A stretch of DNA of 64,000 nucleotides. It comes from Nectonema munidae. Taxonomy: Eukaryota; Nematomorpha; Nectonematoida; Nectonematidae. Under the pieces are notes generated by a model. The model saw nothing but the letters and a program-made list of their open reading frames with translations, was not told the origin of the DNA and did not search any database. The DNA lies in assembly GCA_030549495.1 (NCBI GenBank), contig JAUIRK010001018.1, positions 193,501 to 257,500 of the forward strand, written 5' to 3'. Of this stretch, positions 47,897 through 58,876 are shown in pieces (within the stretch, counting starts at the first letter, position 1; the number at the start of each line of letters is the position of its first letter). The position numbers and the translations under genes were made by a program.

Positions 47897-48686
47897 GGTT
47901 GCCGGACATTAGGGGCAAAAAGACATTAGGGGCATTTTTACGCTTTGCAGCAAAATAAACACATCATTCATCAAGCAAGTCAGCGTGTGATATTTAAAAC
48001 ACATGTAACTATAGTGTATACATTAGAGGTATATAGTATATACTCATCATGCACGATTGCAGCAACTTATTTTGCGAGTTATATCATTTCACTTATTACT
48101 TAGTTATTTTTAGTTCAACAACAAAGTTCCTTTGCGTGCAATTTTTTAATAACTTTTTAGCTTGTTATAATGCTGTTTATTGATGGTTTTTATTATTATG
48201 AAAAAGGAAGTTGTAAGAAATTTATATTTTTAGCAATTTAAACAATAATTCAACTTTTAGCTAGTGAAACTAAGAGGTTTATATGCACTCTGCATAATAG
48301 TAAAAAGTGTAAAGGTAGTAATTTTTTTTATTTATATTTTTAATTTCTTATTTGATTGTGTTTTTAGAGGGTTAATAATTTATAAAAAAGGCTTTACTGG
48401 TAACTATGACGAAATTAAACGAAAAGTTAATTGATTGAAGATATAAATTTTAATCAAATAAATAACAATAATAATATTTTGTATTCAATTTCTTATTTAG
48501 TTGAACAATAATTTTTTTATATAATATCTTGTTTATGTGGAATAAATACTTAGTTTTAAATATTCTTATCTTGTGTCTTTATATCACACGCTGACTTGCT
48601 TGATGAATGATGTGTTTATTTTGCTGCAAAGTGTGATGATGAGAAAAATGCCCCTAATGTCTTTTTGCCCCTAATGTCCGCATACC
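47897..48686. mobile_element. Mutator-type MITE, 790 bp, with 9-bp duplication
   Basis: The ends are GGTTGCCGGACATTAGGGGC (47897) and GCCCCTAATGTCCGCATACC (48686), inverted arms of about 100 bases that contain the unit GACATTAGGGGCA twice. The perfect direct repeat GAATTAAAT flanks it (47888-47896 and 48687-48695). The inner arm parts ATCATTCATCAAGCAAGTC and GACTTGCTTGATGAATGAT pair exactly. The interior is AT-rich and non-coding. The right end lies about 30 bases before a likely splice acceptor. Confidence 0.92.
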
Positions 48687-48718
48687 GAATTAAATAGCTT
48701 GTGTTGAACTATTTGCAG

Positions 48719-48886
48719 AGAAGGTTTGATACACGATTGGAAACTTTTTTTAGTAGTCGGTATAGCATCCAAGGTATCGCTGCACAGATTGAAAGGGTAG
48801 TCCACGAATGGGAATCGAGAGCCTACGCTCCCACCGAGACCATCTGCCGATCTTGCATCAACGCGGCAAAAATGTTTGAACTCTGA
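48719..48886 (+). CDS. Terminal coding exon of an unidentified gene (partial)
   Basis: A good splice acceptor (TTGAACTATTTGCAG) precedes 48719. The exon then encodes 55 residues in phase 0: RRFDTRLETFFSSRYS, IQGIAAQIERVVHEWE, SRAYAPTETICRSCINAAKM and FEL, with stop TGA at 48884. G+C is much higher than in the flanks and codon use looks coding. The CRSC pair near the end could bind metal or form a disulphide. I do not recognise the protein. Upstream exons are not identified. A transposase tail is a possible alternative, though the absence of any other transposase piece nearby on this strand argues against it. Confidence 0.5.
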   Translation, partial: RRFDTRLETFFSSRYSIQGIAAQIERVVHEWESRAYAPTETICRSCINAAKMFEL

Positions 48887-50308
48887 AAATTCAGTGAAAA
48901 ATGTATGCATAATCATTATCATTTTAGAAAAGGGTAAAATACAGTGTTGTCTAATTATGTGACAGAGAACATGATCTTCACCTAATGTTAGCGTAGTCAA
49001 AATGATGTCTGTATGTGTACGTGTAGAAAGGCTTCCTCAGGCCAAGCACTCTTGAGAGATTTTTCTCTCATTTCACTCGATTGCACTTGTTATTATTATT
49101 ATTATATATCACATTATTATTATTATTTTTATTATTAGTAGTATCAAATAACACTTTCTTTGCTAAGTGTTTTGCTTAGAAGTAAAAGTAGAATATTTCT
49201 GCTTTTTCTTCTGCCTCATTTTCTGCCTCCTCTTCTTCTGCCTCATTTTCTGTTTCTTTTCCTTTACAATATCACCAGCATTTCCTTCTAATTCATTCTC
49301 TCTCTCTCTTTCTTTCTTTCTCCATCCCATTGTATTGTAAGAGCTTTATTACAAGAGCATTTTTCTTACATAAAGAAAAATTACAACTTTACAAAACCTT
49401 TACCATAATCGCGTTCTATTACATACTGAATCTTCTCTCCCTACTGCTTCCATATCTCTACGCGTTCGTGTTAGTGTGTGTGTGTGTGTGGAGGAGGCTC
49501 TTTATTTATCCACAACATCATCAGCATTGAAGAAAAGTGAATTTTAATGTACACGCTAGAAACACTCCTTAATTATTATTTTCTTGTTCTATCATCTGAT
49601 AAAAGAATTTATCATAGCGAACAAATCTTAGAGAATTCTTCGAATTCGAATACCTTGTTTCACTCTGGAAGCAATTACCTCTTCTAATTTTCCCCCTTTT
49701 CTCATCTTTGTCGAATTTTACAGCAATTAACTTTATACTGGAATTTTCTTTTTTCTTCAATCCTTAAAAAAGTGAAACTTGAATGACCATACAAAGAAAT
49801 CGCATATATATCTTTATCGTTCTCTCTTTTCTACTTCTAGTAAGCATCCAATTTATTAATTAAAAATATAAACCTGTTTTATAATTCCGGAATATCAAAT
49901 TTGGCCCAAACTTATGGTATTTTTAATATTTAAATTGATGCATTAGTTTTTGTTTTAATCCAAATTTTAGACGAATCTACTATATCTAACATATTTAACT
50001 GTTCTAGCAAATTTAACTAAATTTAGGAATTCATCAATTCCATCTACTCTTATAAGAGACTTTTATTTTATCGTGTAAGTTTTATTTTATTTTTTTTTAA
50101 ATATCTATGTATAGACTAGTAGATGCACGGAGAGCACCTCTGACTTTTCAATGCGACTTTGTTGGGAGATTTTTCGGAGATTTTGCACTGACTTGAGTTC
50201 ACTGATTCTCAGCCATTTTTTTCTAGCTTATGGCCAATTTCTAAATCAACATCGGATTAGAGGCCCGTACCAAAAGCTAACAAAAAATAATAAAGAAATT
50301 TTGCTGAT
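48887..50308. other. Microsatellite-rich DNA, no gene seen
   Basis: (TTA)n lies at 49090-49140, TCTGCC-type repeats at 49195-49260, (CT)n near 49297-49320 and (TG)n at 49470-49489. A 63-codon minus frame at 49569-49760 is Lys/Ser/Asn-rich and unrecognised. Confidence 0.5.
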
Positions 50309-50410
50309 TTAACCCATATCCCATAAAATAAAAATAGTCTGCTCTAACTGATATAAAAACTCATTGAAAAAGATGATTAATTTTAGAAAACCAATACCTG
50401 AAAGGGTTAA
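50309..50410. mobile_element. Possible TTAA-type MITE
   Basis: TTAACCC at the left (50309) and GGGTTAA at the right (50410) bound 102 bases with no further symmetry. The interior does not match the other TTAA MITE copies, so this could be chance. Confidence 0.25.
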
Positions 50411-50494
50411 TGAAACATAATGATTGAGATTTAATAATCTAACAATAAAAGTTATAACCGTATTCTGCCATGTTGCCAGACACCAAGTACAGGG

Positions 50495-50583
50495 AGGCAT
50501 AACTGACAGAGGTGGGGGGGGGGACTCATTTTATTGAGGCCATGACTATAAGAAAGTGTATACATTTGTATATTTCAAAGGGC
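50495..50583. repeat. Dispersed repeat with poly-G tract (inverted copy of 8512)
   Basis: ATTTTATTGAGGCCATGAC, TATAAGAAAGTGTATAC and ATTTGTATATTTCAAAGG are the reverse complement of the 8540-8600 repeat with a few changes. Confidence 0.6.
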
Positions 50584-50764
50584 CAAAATAAATATAAGGG
50601 AGGCCTTCCTCGATTCCATTCATATCTAGTTAGCTTAACTGATTGCGTGGCGAGAATTGAGAAAGTTGACTACCTCCTTTAGATAACTTATTTCCTCTTT
50701 TTATTGGGATGATCGCATATGGGAAAACTAACTTTTCTCTATCTGCATCCTATCGTATATCAAA

Positions 50765-50923
50765 ACTAGAGGAGCATTGAGAGCTACTGAAATAGTTCTT
50801 TTACATGTTTTTTCAGGTAATCTGTGATCAAAATGCTGATTTTTAGAGAAATATATTGAAATGCTAAGTTGAAAATGAAAACGTAGATTGATTGACCTAA
50901 AACTATAGTCCAGCATGTATTAA
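50765..50923. repeat. 159-bp direct repeat, left copy
   Basis: It runs from ACTAGAGGAGCATTGAGAGC to CAGCATGTATTAA and ends in the TTAA target of the piggyBac element. The copy at 53189-53347 appears to differ by a single base (AAAACG against AAAAAG). Confidence 0.95.
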
Positions 50924-53188
50924 CCCTCAACCGTACAGCAAAATAAAACACCTCACTTGTACACGCTACTCCATTTTGTGGTATATGAGACATTCTACCA
51001 GGCAAACGGTGACTGCTATCAATTTATATATAGTAATATATAAATTTCATGTATTTTAAAAAAGTTTATTTTTAATTTTAAAAGAACTAAACAAGTTTAT
51101 TTAAGATAAGTATATATAAACTATGTTTTTTTTTACAAAATAAGCAAAATTTTTCTTTTACTTGAATACGGTGTTCTGGACAAATTGAAATTCCACAGCA
51201 AAAGCAACTACTTCTGCAGTTCTTCTTACAAGGTCTTGAAAAACATGTTTTCTTTTTTTTCCCATCGATAGGTGCTTTGAAGTACCCAACATTTAACGCA
51301 GCTTCTTTTATGGATACCGAGAGAGATTGATTGTTAATTCTCAAAGAAGAAAAAGGAAATGCTAAATTGAAAGAAAGGTTTCTCAAAAACTCTTTCCTAG
51401 TTTTTCCATAACCACTTTTTTTCAATAAAATGTAAGAATTGCTCCATGAAACATCGATCATATTGTAGTTGATAAGCATGGGCAATCGGTTTGTTTTTCT
51501 TCGCGTGCTAAATTCCTCGATGATTGAGTCCATCAAATCAACTCCGCATTTGCCTTTATTATAATCCAAAATAACAAAGGGCTTTCTATCACTTCTAGAC
51601 GATATATCAATGGTAAAATGCGAAGAAGTAAGCATTATGACATTTTTGTTTTTTTTCGGGATGTATTCGCATAAAGTTATCTTGTTGTCATTATCATATA
51701 AAGGAAAAGTGGAAAATACGGACTTTTTCTCTGCTGACTTCATGAGTAACGGCACTTCTTTTCTACATTTGTTGATGGTGCCTAACAAGGTAAGATCTTG
51801 TTTCAAAAGTTCTTTTGCAAGATTATGAGAGGTAAAATACCGATCAGTAACGATATCTCTACCTGTATTCGAGAAAGGCTATGTTAGCTCTAAAACAACT
51901 TCTTGGGAAAAATTTTTGTTCCTCAAGCCATTTTCATTTTTGCCACAATAAATTTTGGATGTTAGAGCATAACCTGTTGTCGCTTCGCAGCACCAGAAAA
52001 TTTTAATTCCATATTTCCTAGGCTTATTTGGAATGAAAGTTCTTCCCGGAATTTGACCTCTGTAGCCATAAAGCTGTTCGTCCACAGTAAGAGTACTTTC
52101 TGGTACCACACATCGCAATAAATTTCTTTGAAACATGCTCCAAATCTCTCTTATTGCCGCTAATTTATCTATCTTTTTTTTTTCTTCTCGACTTCTATAA
52201 TTATCAAATCTTAGACATCGGAGGAAAAATTAAATCTTTGATAGCCGATGGTTGCTCTATAAAAAGGCTTACTATCATGAGGTGACCACAAATCTTGAAG
52301 CAAAGACATGTTGTCACGGTCCATACCACTTCTAATAAGTATAGCATAACATGCTTTCAATTCATCAATTGAAAATTGTTTCATGAATGTTGGGTATGAT
52401 GCTTTAGACTTTTGATGAAGATGATCTTTCAAGGTGTCTTTTACTTTTTGATTCGTAAATCTTTGAATCGTCAAAAACATGTCATCATTATAAAACAGTA
52501 AAAAAGCACTTATTTCATCTTTCGGGGAAAAAATGGGTCGGGGTAATTCCTTCAAAATATTCCTCGAGAAAGATCTAACTACAGGTGGATCTTTAGAATA
52601 AACTATATCACCACAAAAGACATTATTGTTCGAAAAATCTTCATGATCCGGGTTATACTCGTTACTTTCCTCATGTTCATTTTCTGAAACATCACTTGCA
52701 TCTTCTGAATCACTTTCAACATATTCTTTATAGTTATTTTCATCACCATTTTGTTCCACAAAGATATCCATTTCCCCTTCATTCAAACTTTCTTCATCAT
52801 CTAACTTTTCTTCTACTGAAAAAGAATTTAAAAAACTTGTTTCAGATTCTTCATCTTTATTATTTTCATCTTCACTGAGGTCGCTCTCTTCCATTATAGA
52901 TAACAGGGCATTTGCCAACAAAAAGGAAATTCTTTTACTTTTTCCCATTCACAAGGAATAATAAAACACCAGTAAAATTATCAAAAAATAGAAATAATTG
53001 TAAATACAAAAGAAGATTGAGGGGGTAAGTAAATGTGTTTGAAATAAACTAGTGTGCAGTGAAGAAAAGCAAGATGTCATAAATCAAAAGCTATCACTAT
53101 TTTAAGTATGCAACTGCTATACTACAAAATGGAGTGGCGTGTACGTTGAATGGTGAAGAAGAAATTATGTGAAAATGAAAACAGATGT
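50924..53188 (-). mobile_element. piggyBac element with an abnormal right end
   Basis: The left end CCCTCAACCGTACAGC follows a TTAA. A subterminal inverted repeat pairs 50959-50985 (GTACACGCTACTCCATTTTG) with 53118-53144 (CAAAATGGAGTGGCGTGTAC) with two mismatches over 27 bases. The right terminal GCTGTACGGTTGAGGG expected before TTAA is absent. In its place stand about 45 unrelated bases and then the second 159-bp repeat, which also ends in TTAA. The element encodes a decayed transposase on the minus strand. Confidence 0.85.
51087..52948 (-). pseudogene. piggyBac transposase gene, few lesions
   Basis: The N-terminus MGKSKRISFLLAN is followed by a long acidic region, then FSPKDEISAFLLFYNDDMF and DLWSPHDSKPFYRATI. 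Around 52140-52235 two small frame slips separate this from IDKLAAIREIWSMFQRNLL and ESTLTVDEQLYGYRGQIPG (first catalytic Asp). An in-frame TAG at 51879 precedes DIVTDRYFTSHNLAKELLK (second), and GKCGVDLMDSIIEEFSTRR holds the third. A C-terminal Cys/His zinc domain follows (CFSRPCKKNCRSSCFCCG, then CLFCKKKH). With only about three lesions in roughly 600 codons this is a young copy. Confidence 0.92.
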
Positions 53189-53347
53189 ACTAGAGGAGCA
53201 TTGAGAGCTACTGAAATAGTTCTTTTACATGTTTTTTCAGGTAATCTGTGATCAAAATGCTGATTTTTAGAGAAATATATTGAAATGCTAAGTTGAAAAT
53301 GAAAAAGTAGATTGATTGACCTAAAACTATAGTCCAGCATGTATTAA
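53189..53347. repeat. 159-bp direct repeat, right copy
   Basis: It matches the repeat at 50765-50923 almost perfectly, begins ACTAGAGGAGCATTG and ends GTATTAA, after which unique flanking DNA (GAGAGCATTTATAAGG) starts. Confidence 0.95.
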
Positions 53348-53709
53348 GAGAGCATTTATAAGGGATCAAAAGTTGTCTTGCTCATGGACAAATGAATGTC
53401 GAATAAGCTTAATCAAATTTGAAACTTTTCTTTATACAGAGTTGTTAATTAGAAGATTAACTAATTAATTAATTTAATTAGAAGGTTGTTTAACATAAAA
53501 ATGATGATCTACTTATGAATCTGCCTTTATGCCTTAAAGCACGAAGTTATGCGATTAAATGAACTTTTTGCGACGAAATGCCATGTGAAAAAAAATCTAA
53601 AACATTTTTTAGGCTTCAAAACGCGTGAGTTGTAGTTTAAGATGTTTGTAATTTATGTGGTGTGTCTTAAATAAAAACATGGACAATTTTTTGTGGAGAA
53701 AAAGTTTAC

Positions 53710-53815
53710 TTATTTCTGCGTAATCTGAGTTACTTTCGCATTCCACCAGTTTCAAGTCATTATAGATATCCTCTTTTTCATCGTGATCTGATAAAAAAAA
53801 CACTTGCAAATCTTC
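53710..53815 (-). CDS. Exon-like segment, gene unknown
   Basis: On the minus strand an acceptor (TTTTTATAG) is followed by EDLQVFFLSDHDEKE, DIYNDLKLVECESNSD and YAEI, then a donor (ATAAGTAAAC). Only this frame is open. The peptide is acidic and unrecognised. It could be one exon of a host gene together with the 56223-56307 segment, but their phases do not join directly. Confidence 0.3.
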
Positions 53816-54249
53816 CTATAAAAATTGAAAAGTAAGAATTAAATTTGATATGAGTGAATATTCAGAATTTGATCAATTCATTTATTGACAAATTTGATAT
53901 GTTCCTGATTTTTGGAAGCTCTTTTAAAATGTACAGAACAAACATAAAAAAAATCTTAAACTCAATAGTTAGAAACATTGGTTGTTTTGGAAATGTGACG
54001 ATAATGCAAATCTATAGCAGTTGAAAAAAGCTCGAATTATTCGAGTATAAGTCTCGTTTTTCAACTCTAGTGAAAATGCTACTTACAAATTTTAGGCACG
54101 CTGAAAACCAAAAGTGGTTACAATAACTACTTTAAATGGTTACTGTAAGAATGCATAACTTTACCATTCTTGGTAATTAAAATACTATTCAATTTACTAT
54201 TTTTCAGTTGTAGAAAGAGGGAAACTTAGAAAGGTACCGTATGTGTATT

Positions 54250-54374
54250 TTCATTGACATGGCACTGATGTACGGCTTATGTCAAACTATGAACAAATTG
54301 GCATCGATGAGGAATCGAACCCAAAGTCTTTCGTGCTGAGTCCATCATCTCAACCAACCTGCCATGCCACCCTT
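54250..54374 (-). repeat. tRNA-derived SINE, copy 5
   Basis: The minus strand reads GGGTGGCATGGCAGGTTGG with box A character, and TTTGGGTTCGATTCCTC with a perfect box B consensus (GGAATCGAACC on the plus strand at 54311-54321). The tail matches the other copies only loosely, so it may be a sister family. Confidence 0.65.
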
Positions 54375-55579
54375 CATCGTAGGTTAACTTTCAATGAGGT
54401 AAATGAGCTGACTTAAAAATCCTCTTTAAAACTAAAGATTTTTAAGTTCTCTATATGATTAACATATATTATAGTATTTCTGACTTAACTCTTTAACTAT
54501 AAAAATTATTTAATTCAATTTTACCACTTTTTTGACCTTTATATAGTTGTGAAATTAACTCTTTTTGTTTTAAGTGTTCTAATCCGTTTTCGACTGCTTT
54601 AACTCAACAAACAAAAATGTTTTTACGGCATTAAATGAATTATATAAACGCTTTTATGCTAAATACAAAAAGTGTGAATATTTGAGAAACATTGTAAAAG
54701 AATGTTACGAAATCACTATACAGGTAATGAACAAATATGATATTGCTTGAATAAAAAGAAGCTCTCAAAGAAGGACGGTGTTTTTACTTTAACGCCATAT
54801 TCAAAATGCGTCAATTGATCCACTGAAAGAAATGTAATTTTTGGAGATGAAGATTTTTATTTCAAAGTCTTCTTTTTTTCATTGAAAAAATGGGAAAAAA
54901 ATTAAAGAGCTCTAGCAAGTAATAATTTATGCACAGCGTTGTCTGCAACTTTTAATTGCACATTTCTCTAATTGCTTTACAACAGTTTTTTTATAGCGAT
55001 AGTTAAGCGTGGAACAAACAAGAGAATGTCCTTTGGGTTTCATATTCAAACAAGTTTTGTAGTTTTAGGTTATAAATCATCACAAAGTTCTTGAAAAATG
55101 TCTGCATGAAGTTTCGCCAACTAATGTTAGACATACAAACGAAAAAGAAGATAAAAATTGATTACATTATGGAAAGAGTGTATACGATCTGCTATGCTTT
55201 GACCGATTAAAACCTTAGCATTTGAACAACAACAACAACAACAGCAACATCTAACCCAACTTTGTTTTTATTTTAAAATAGCAAAGCCAGAATAGTTTTT
55301 GTCTTGTTTTATGGTGGAATTTGAATTTGTGCGTGTAATGTGCTTAGAATATTGTCAATTTTCGATTTTTTAGCCTGATAACAAACAAAAAGCTTTGCTT
55401 TAAATTTCAAAGTAACAGTTCAATGAAGGTCTTTCTAATCATAATTATTTTGGCGTAAAGTAAAATAAAATTTTTTAATAAAATATTAAAAAAAAATTAT
55501 CTTCATTCTTAGTTCGAGTAATTAGCTAGTTTATTTCACTTTATTGAAAAATTATTTAAAGCGAATATCGATTAATTAA

Positions 55580-55672
55580 GGCGTGAGTTAAGGTTGGTTA
55601 GATACTCGGTTTCGATAATGCAAGTCTTCGCTTCAATCCCGCATCAAGCCTTCTTTCTTGATAGTTAGTATC
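55580..55672 (+). repeat. tRNA-derived SINE, copy 6 (5' part)
   Basis: GGCGTGAGTTAAGGTTGG, TTAGATACTCGGTTTCG, GCTTCAATCCCGCATC and AAGCCTTCTTTCTTGATAG follow the family order. The 3' half is missing. Confidence 0.65.
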
Positions 55673-56222
55673 GTTATTTAGTCAGTTAGTTATTGATTCT
55701 CTTAAGGTTTGACAAACTCTTTTAAAATAACTTTTATGTCGATAAAGAAAATTGGGTTCGAAAGCGCTTGATACAAAACGTTTTCAATGTGTCTTTTGAT
55801 CTATAATAAAACTCAGATAATTAGTTTTAGTTAGTAGAGTACTTTATAATTATTATGCCAAAAAATATTTTTTTTATAATTTACGTCAAAATGTTTTTAT
55901 GCAGATTTTTCCGGGAAATTCCTGTACTGTCGCTTTCTGAAAATTAGCTAATGCCCCTATTTTAGGAAAGTCTTATTTTTAAAAAAAATCATAACACTAA
56001 TTTTTGCTTTTTAAAGAAAATTTGCAAACAAAGTTAAATTTTCATAAAAATATTTTAACAAAGATATTGAAAATTTTGCCAATTTTTGAGTATAAATATA
56101 ATGGATTTACAAAAACTGAGAATAAGCCTTTGGTTTATTTTCGGAAAACTTCGGTAGAAGTCGAAAACAGTTTTCAATACGTCCACTTTTCAAGGCGTGT
56201 GTGATGAAAGACATGTACTTAC

Positions 56223-56307
56223 TTAGGAAGACGCTCTTTTCTCGTTTCATACCACGCATGAAAGGCGTCATCTCTTCAATTGTTCGTTGAATGCGTTTAG
56301 CATTGAA
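56223..56307 (-). CDS. Exon-like segment, gene unknown
   Basis: An acceptor (AATGTTTAG) and a consensus donor (GTAAGT) bound 85 bases that read FNAKRIQRTIEEMTPF, MRGMKREKSVFL in the only open frame. G+C is above the flanks. I cannot name the protein. No partner exon that fits its phase (1) was found. Confidence 0.35.
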
Positions 56308-56577
56308 CTAAACATTAAAGAACGCATATTTTAACGCTAGCTTTATTTTTTGAAGACACCAACTCTCTGTCTTATTCTTGTAATCTAAACAAACACCAAA
56401 AAGGGGAAGAATAATGAGAGGAAAGTGCAAGGTGAGTTGAGGATTTGTTTGGAAAGTCAAAGTGAAAACACGAGCGAAACGAGAGCAGTGAGAGGTAAAA
56501 TTCCTAACACACATGTGTTAAGCTTATTGCAATTCCATATGTGGCTTTGAAGAAAAGAGGCAATACGTGGAAAAGCT

Positions 56578-56675
56578 ATGGATGCATCAGTTACACTCAG
56601 TGACGGATTTAAAGTAGCTTGATTTTTTTTTTAAAAAAGAAGAGCTTGTACTTCAGATCCGTAGGATGATATGAG
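56578..56675 (+). repeat. Dispersed repeat, copy A
   Basis: ATGGATGCATCAGTTACACT, CAGTGACGGATTTAAAG, AGAAGAGCTTGTACTTCAG and CCGTAGGATGATATGAG recur at 58783-58876 in the same orientation with few changes. A fragment of the last part is at 22411-22440. The class is unknown. Confidence 0.85.
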
Positions 56676-58782
56676 TTTAATCCAAAATTTTTGGGCAATA
56701 TCATCTTTTTAAAACACTTTTTGTCTCCACTTAGTTCCACGTTGAAAAGTTTTGGGAAGATATAATTATATATAATATTTATCAGTATTAGCGTACATCC
56801 TCAAAATGATTGGGGCGACATTTTTTTTGCAATTTTCAAAATTACTGGTCTGGAAATACCATGGGAGACCAAATATTCAAGCAATCCTTTAAAGTAGAGT
56901 GTATTCAGCGCATACCTAAATTTATAAGACTACATTATTTATTTTTTTTATAAAATTGGTGAAATTTAAATATTATACTTCCAACGAAAATATTTTAATT
57001 AAATTTGCATATCGCATATACACTAGTTTAAAAAATCCAAAATTGTTAGGGGAGGGGGGCGAATAGGCTTTTCATTTGAAAATGAAGTAGTCTATCAGGC
57101 ATATTACAGGAATTGATGAAAGGATATTTGATAGATAGAGAAAACAACTGAAAACAAATAACTGAATGTTGGAGAGTTTATATGAGTGAATGTAGTCTGA
57201 AGGAAAAGAGTCTACTAGACACTCTACGATGTTTATATGTAAAAATGTGATTGATTCAAGGGCGTACATCCTTGAAATTATTGGAGGGGGCGGACTTTCA
57301 ACCGTGTTCCAAAAAAGACAACAAATTTTTCTGAATTCCTACTTCTCTCTTGTCTATTCTATTTAATTCCTAATTAAGCTTAATGTGAACTTTAACCCCC
57401 GCCCTATTAAGCCTAACGTCAACAATAAATGAGGACTTATATATAGCTCCTATATATAAGTTTTTTATTCATTTATTATTAGTTGAAAAAACCGAAATTT
57501 TTACAAAACTTTTCAAAATCTTATATTTCCCAGAAAACTAAATATAATTCGTTTAATTTCAATCCTTTTAATTAGTTAGAATTAAACATTAAAAAATGAA
57601 AAATGAAAATGTTTTCCATTCTAAGTAGTTCAAAAGATTAAAATTAAACGATTATTATTTTTTAATTGAGGAGTTAACACGTTTTAAGATTGGTTTATTT
57701 GGTTTTTTTTCGTCTTTTTTTTTTGAAAAATTTTATTTTATTTCATGTAGAAGAAATAACGCTGAAAATTGATATGAATAAAAAAATTTTTTAATTGATT
57801 ATGGAAGAGTAAAAGTAAAAAAAACAAGAAAAGATAACTTTAGATTATTTCGGTAAAAATCACACTTAAAAATGTTTGATTTTGGCTTAAAAATTTTGTA
57901 ATTTTTTTACTCTCTCCGGTAGTTCATACCTTTATCAGCGAGTAATCAATCATCAATGATTGATCAAATATGATTGAGGGAGATTATATCGATTTCTCAT
58001 ATACACTTAGTTTGAATGAATTTTATAATTTATCAAAAGCAAAATATGACAATGAACTTGTAGATTTAAAACTTTAAAACATTGACATAAAAAACGGTTG
58101 ATATGACATGAAATGAACTTATTGTAAACCAAATTATATGATTTGGAAAAAATTTTCATCGGATTTCCTTGAAATTCTCGAACCGGTGTGTGTTACAAGA
58201 AAACACACACCGGTTAGGGTTGCGATTTTAGATTAGTGTTAGTATTGTAATTTGTATATATTCGCTTAGGGTTTATGCTTAGATCTACTGTTTACGGTTA
58301 GAATCCTTTTTAGAAAATAAATCTTATTTTAAAAATGGTGAAGTATCCTCTCTTTAATATTTGACAAATATTTAAAAAAATAAAGAAATTAAGGCTTCAA
58401 AGAAGAGATGTATTTTCTTAAATTTAATACAATCCAATTTTTGAGTGTTTTTTTTATCAATATAACTTAGTTTATAGAGTATTTTAAATAAATCTGAGCA
58501 TTAAAATAACAATCTTTGAAGTTGATTAAAAATATTAAGACTTTATTAAGAATTTGGGGTATCTCTTATAAATGATATTCAAAGAATATGATACTATACT
58601 TATCAGCAATGCCATTTAAAAATATTTGAAACAAAATCAGCAACAAATACACCAATTAGATTAGAGATATATTATTTTAGACTTGAAACAAGAGTTAGTT
58701 TTGCACATTCAACTGGAATACCACTGTAATCTTTGGCTAATTACCATCTAACATAACCAGTCTATAATTAATCTTGTTAATT
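56676..58782. other. AT-rich DNA with a short perfect hairpin
   Basis: No gene seen. AACCGGTGTGTGTT (58181-58194) and AACACACACCGGTT (58202-58215) form a perfect 14-bp stem with a 7-base loop. GGGCGTACATCCTTG at 57261 and AGCGTACATCCTC at 56790 are copies of a small G-rich repeat that also appears near 21115. Confidence 0.5.
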
Positions 58783-58876
58783 ATGGATACATCAGTTACA
58801 CTCAGTGACGGATTTAAAGTAACTTGATTTTTTTTAAAAAGAAGAGCTTATACTTCAGATCCGTAGGATGATATGA
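58783..58876 (+). repeat. Dispersed repeat, copy B
   Basis: Second copy of the 56578-56675 repeat: ATGGATACATCAGTTACACT through CCGTAGGATGATATGAG. Confidence 0.85.

Noticed and set aside
58211-58222. GGTTAGGGTTGC as a telomere-like repeat
   Set aside because: Only one imperfect unit, next to a hairpin. No array.
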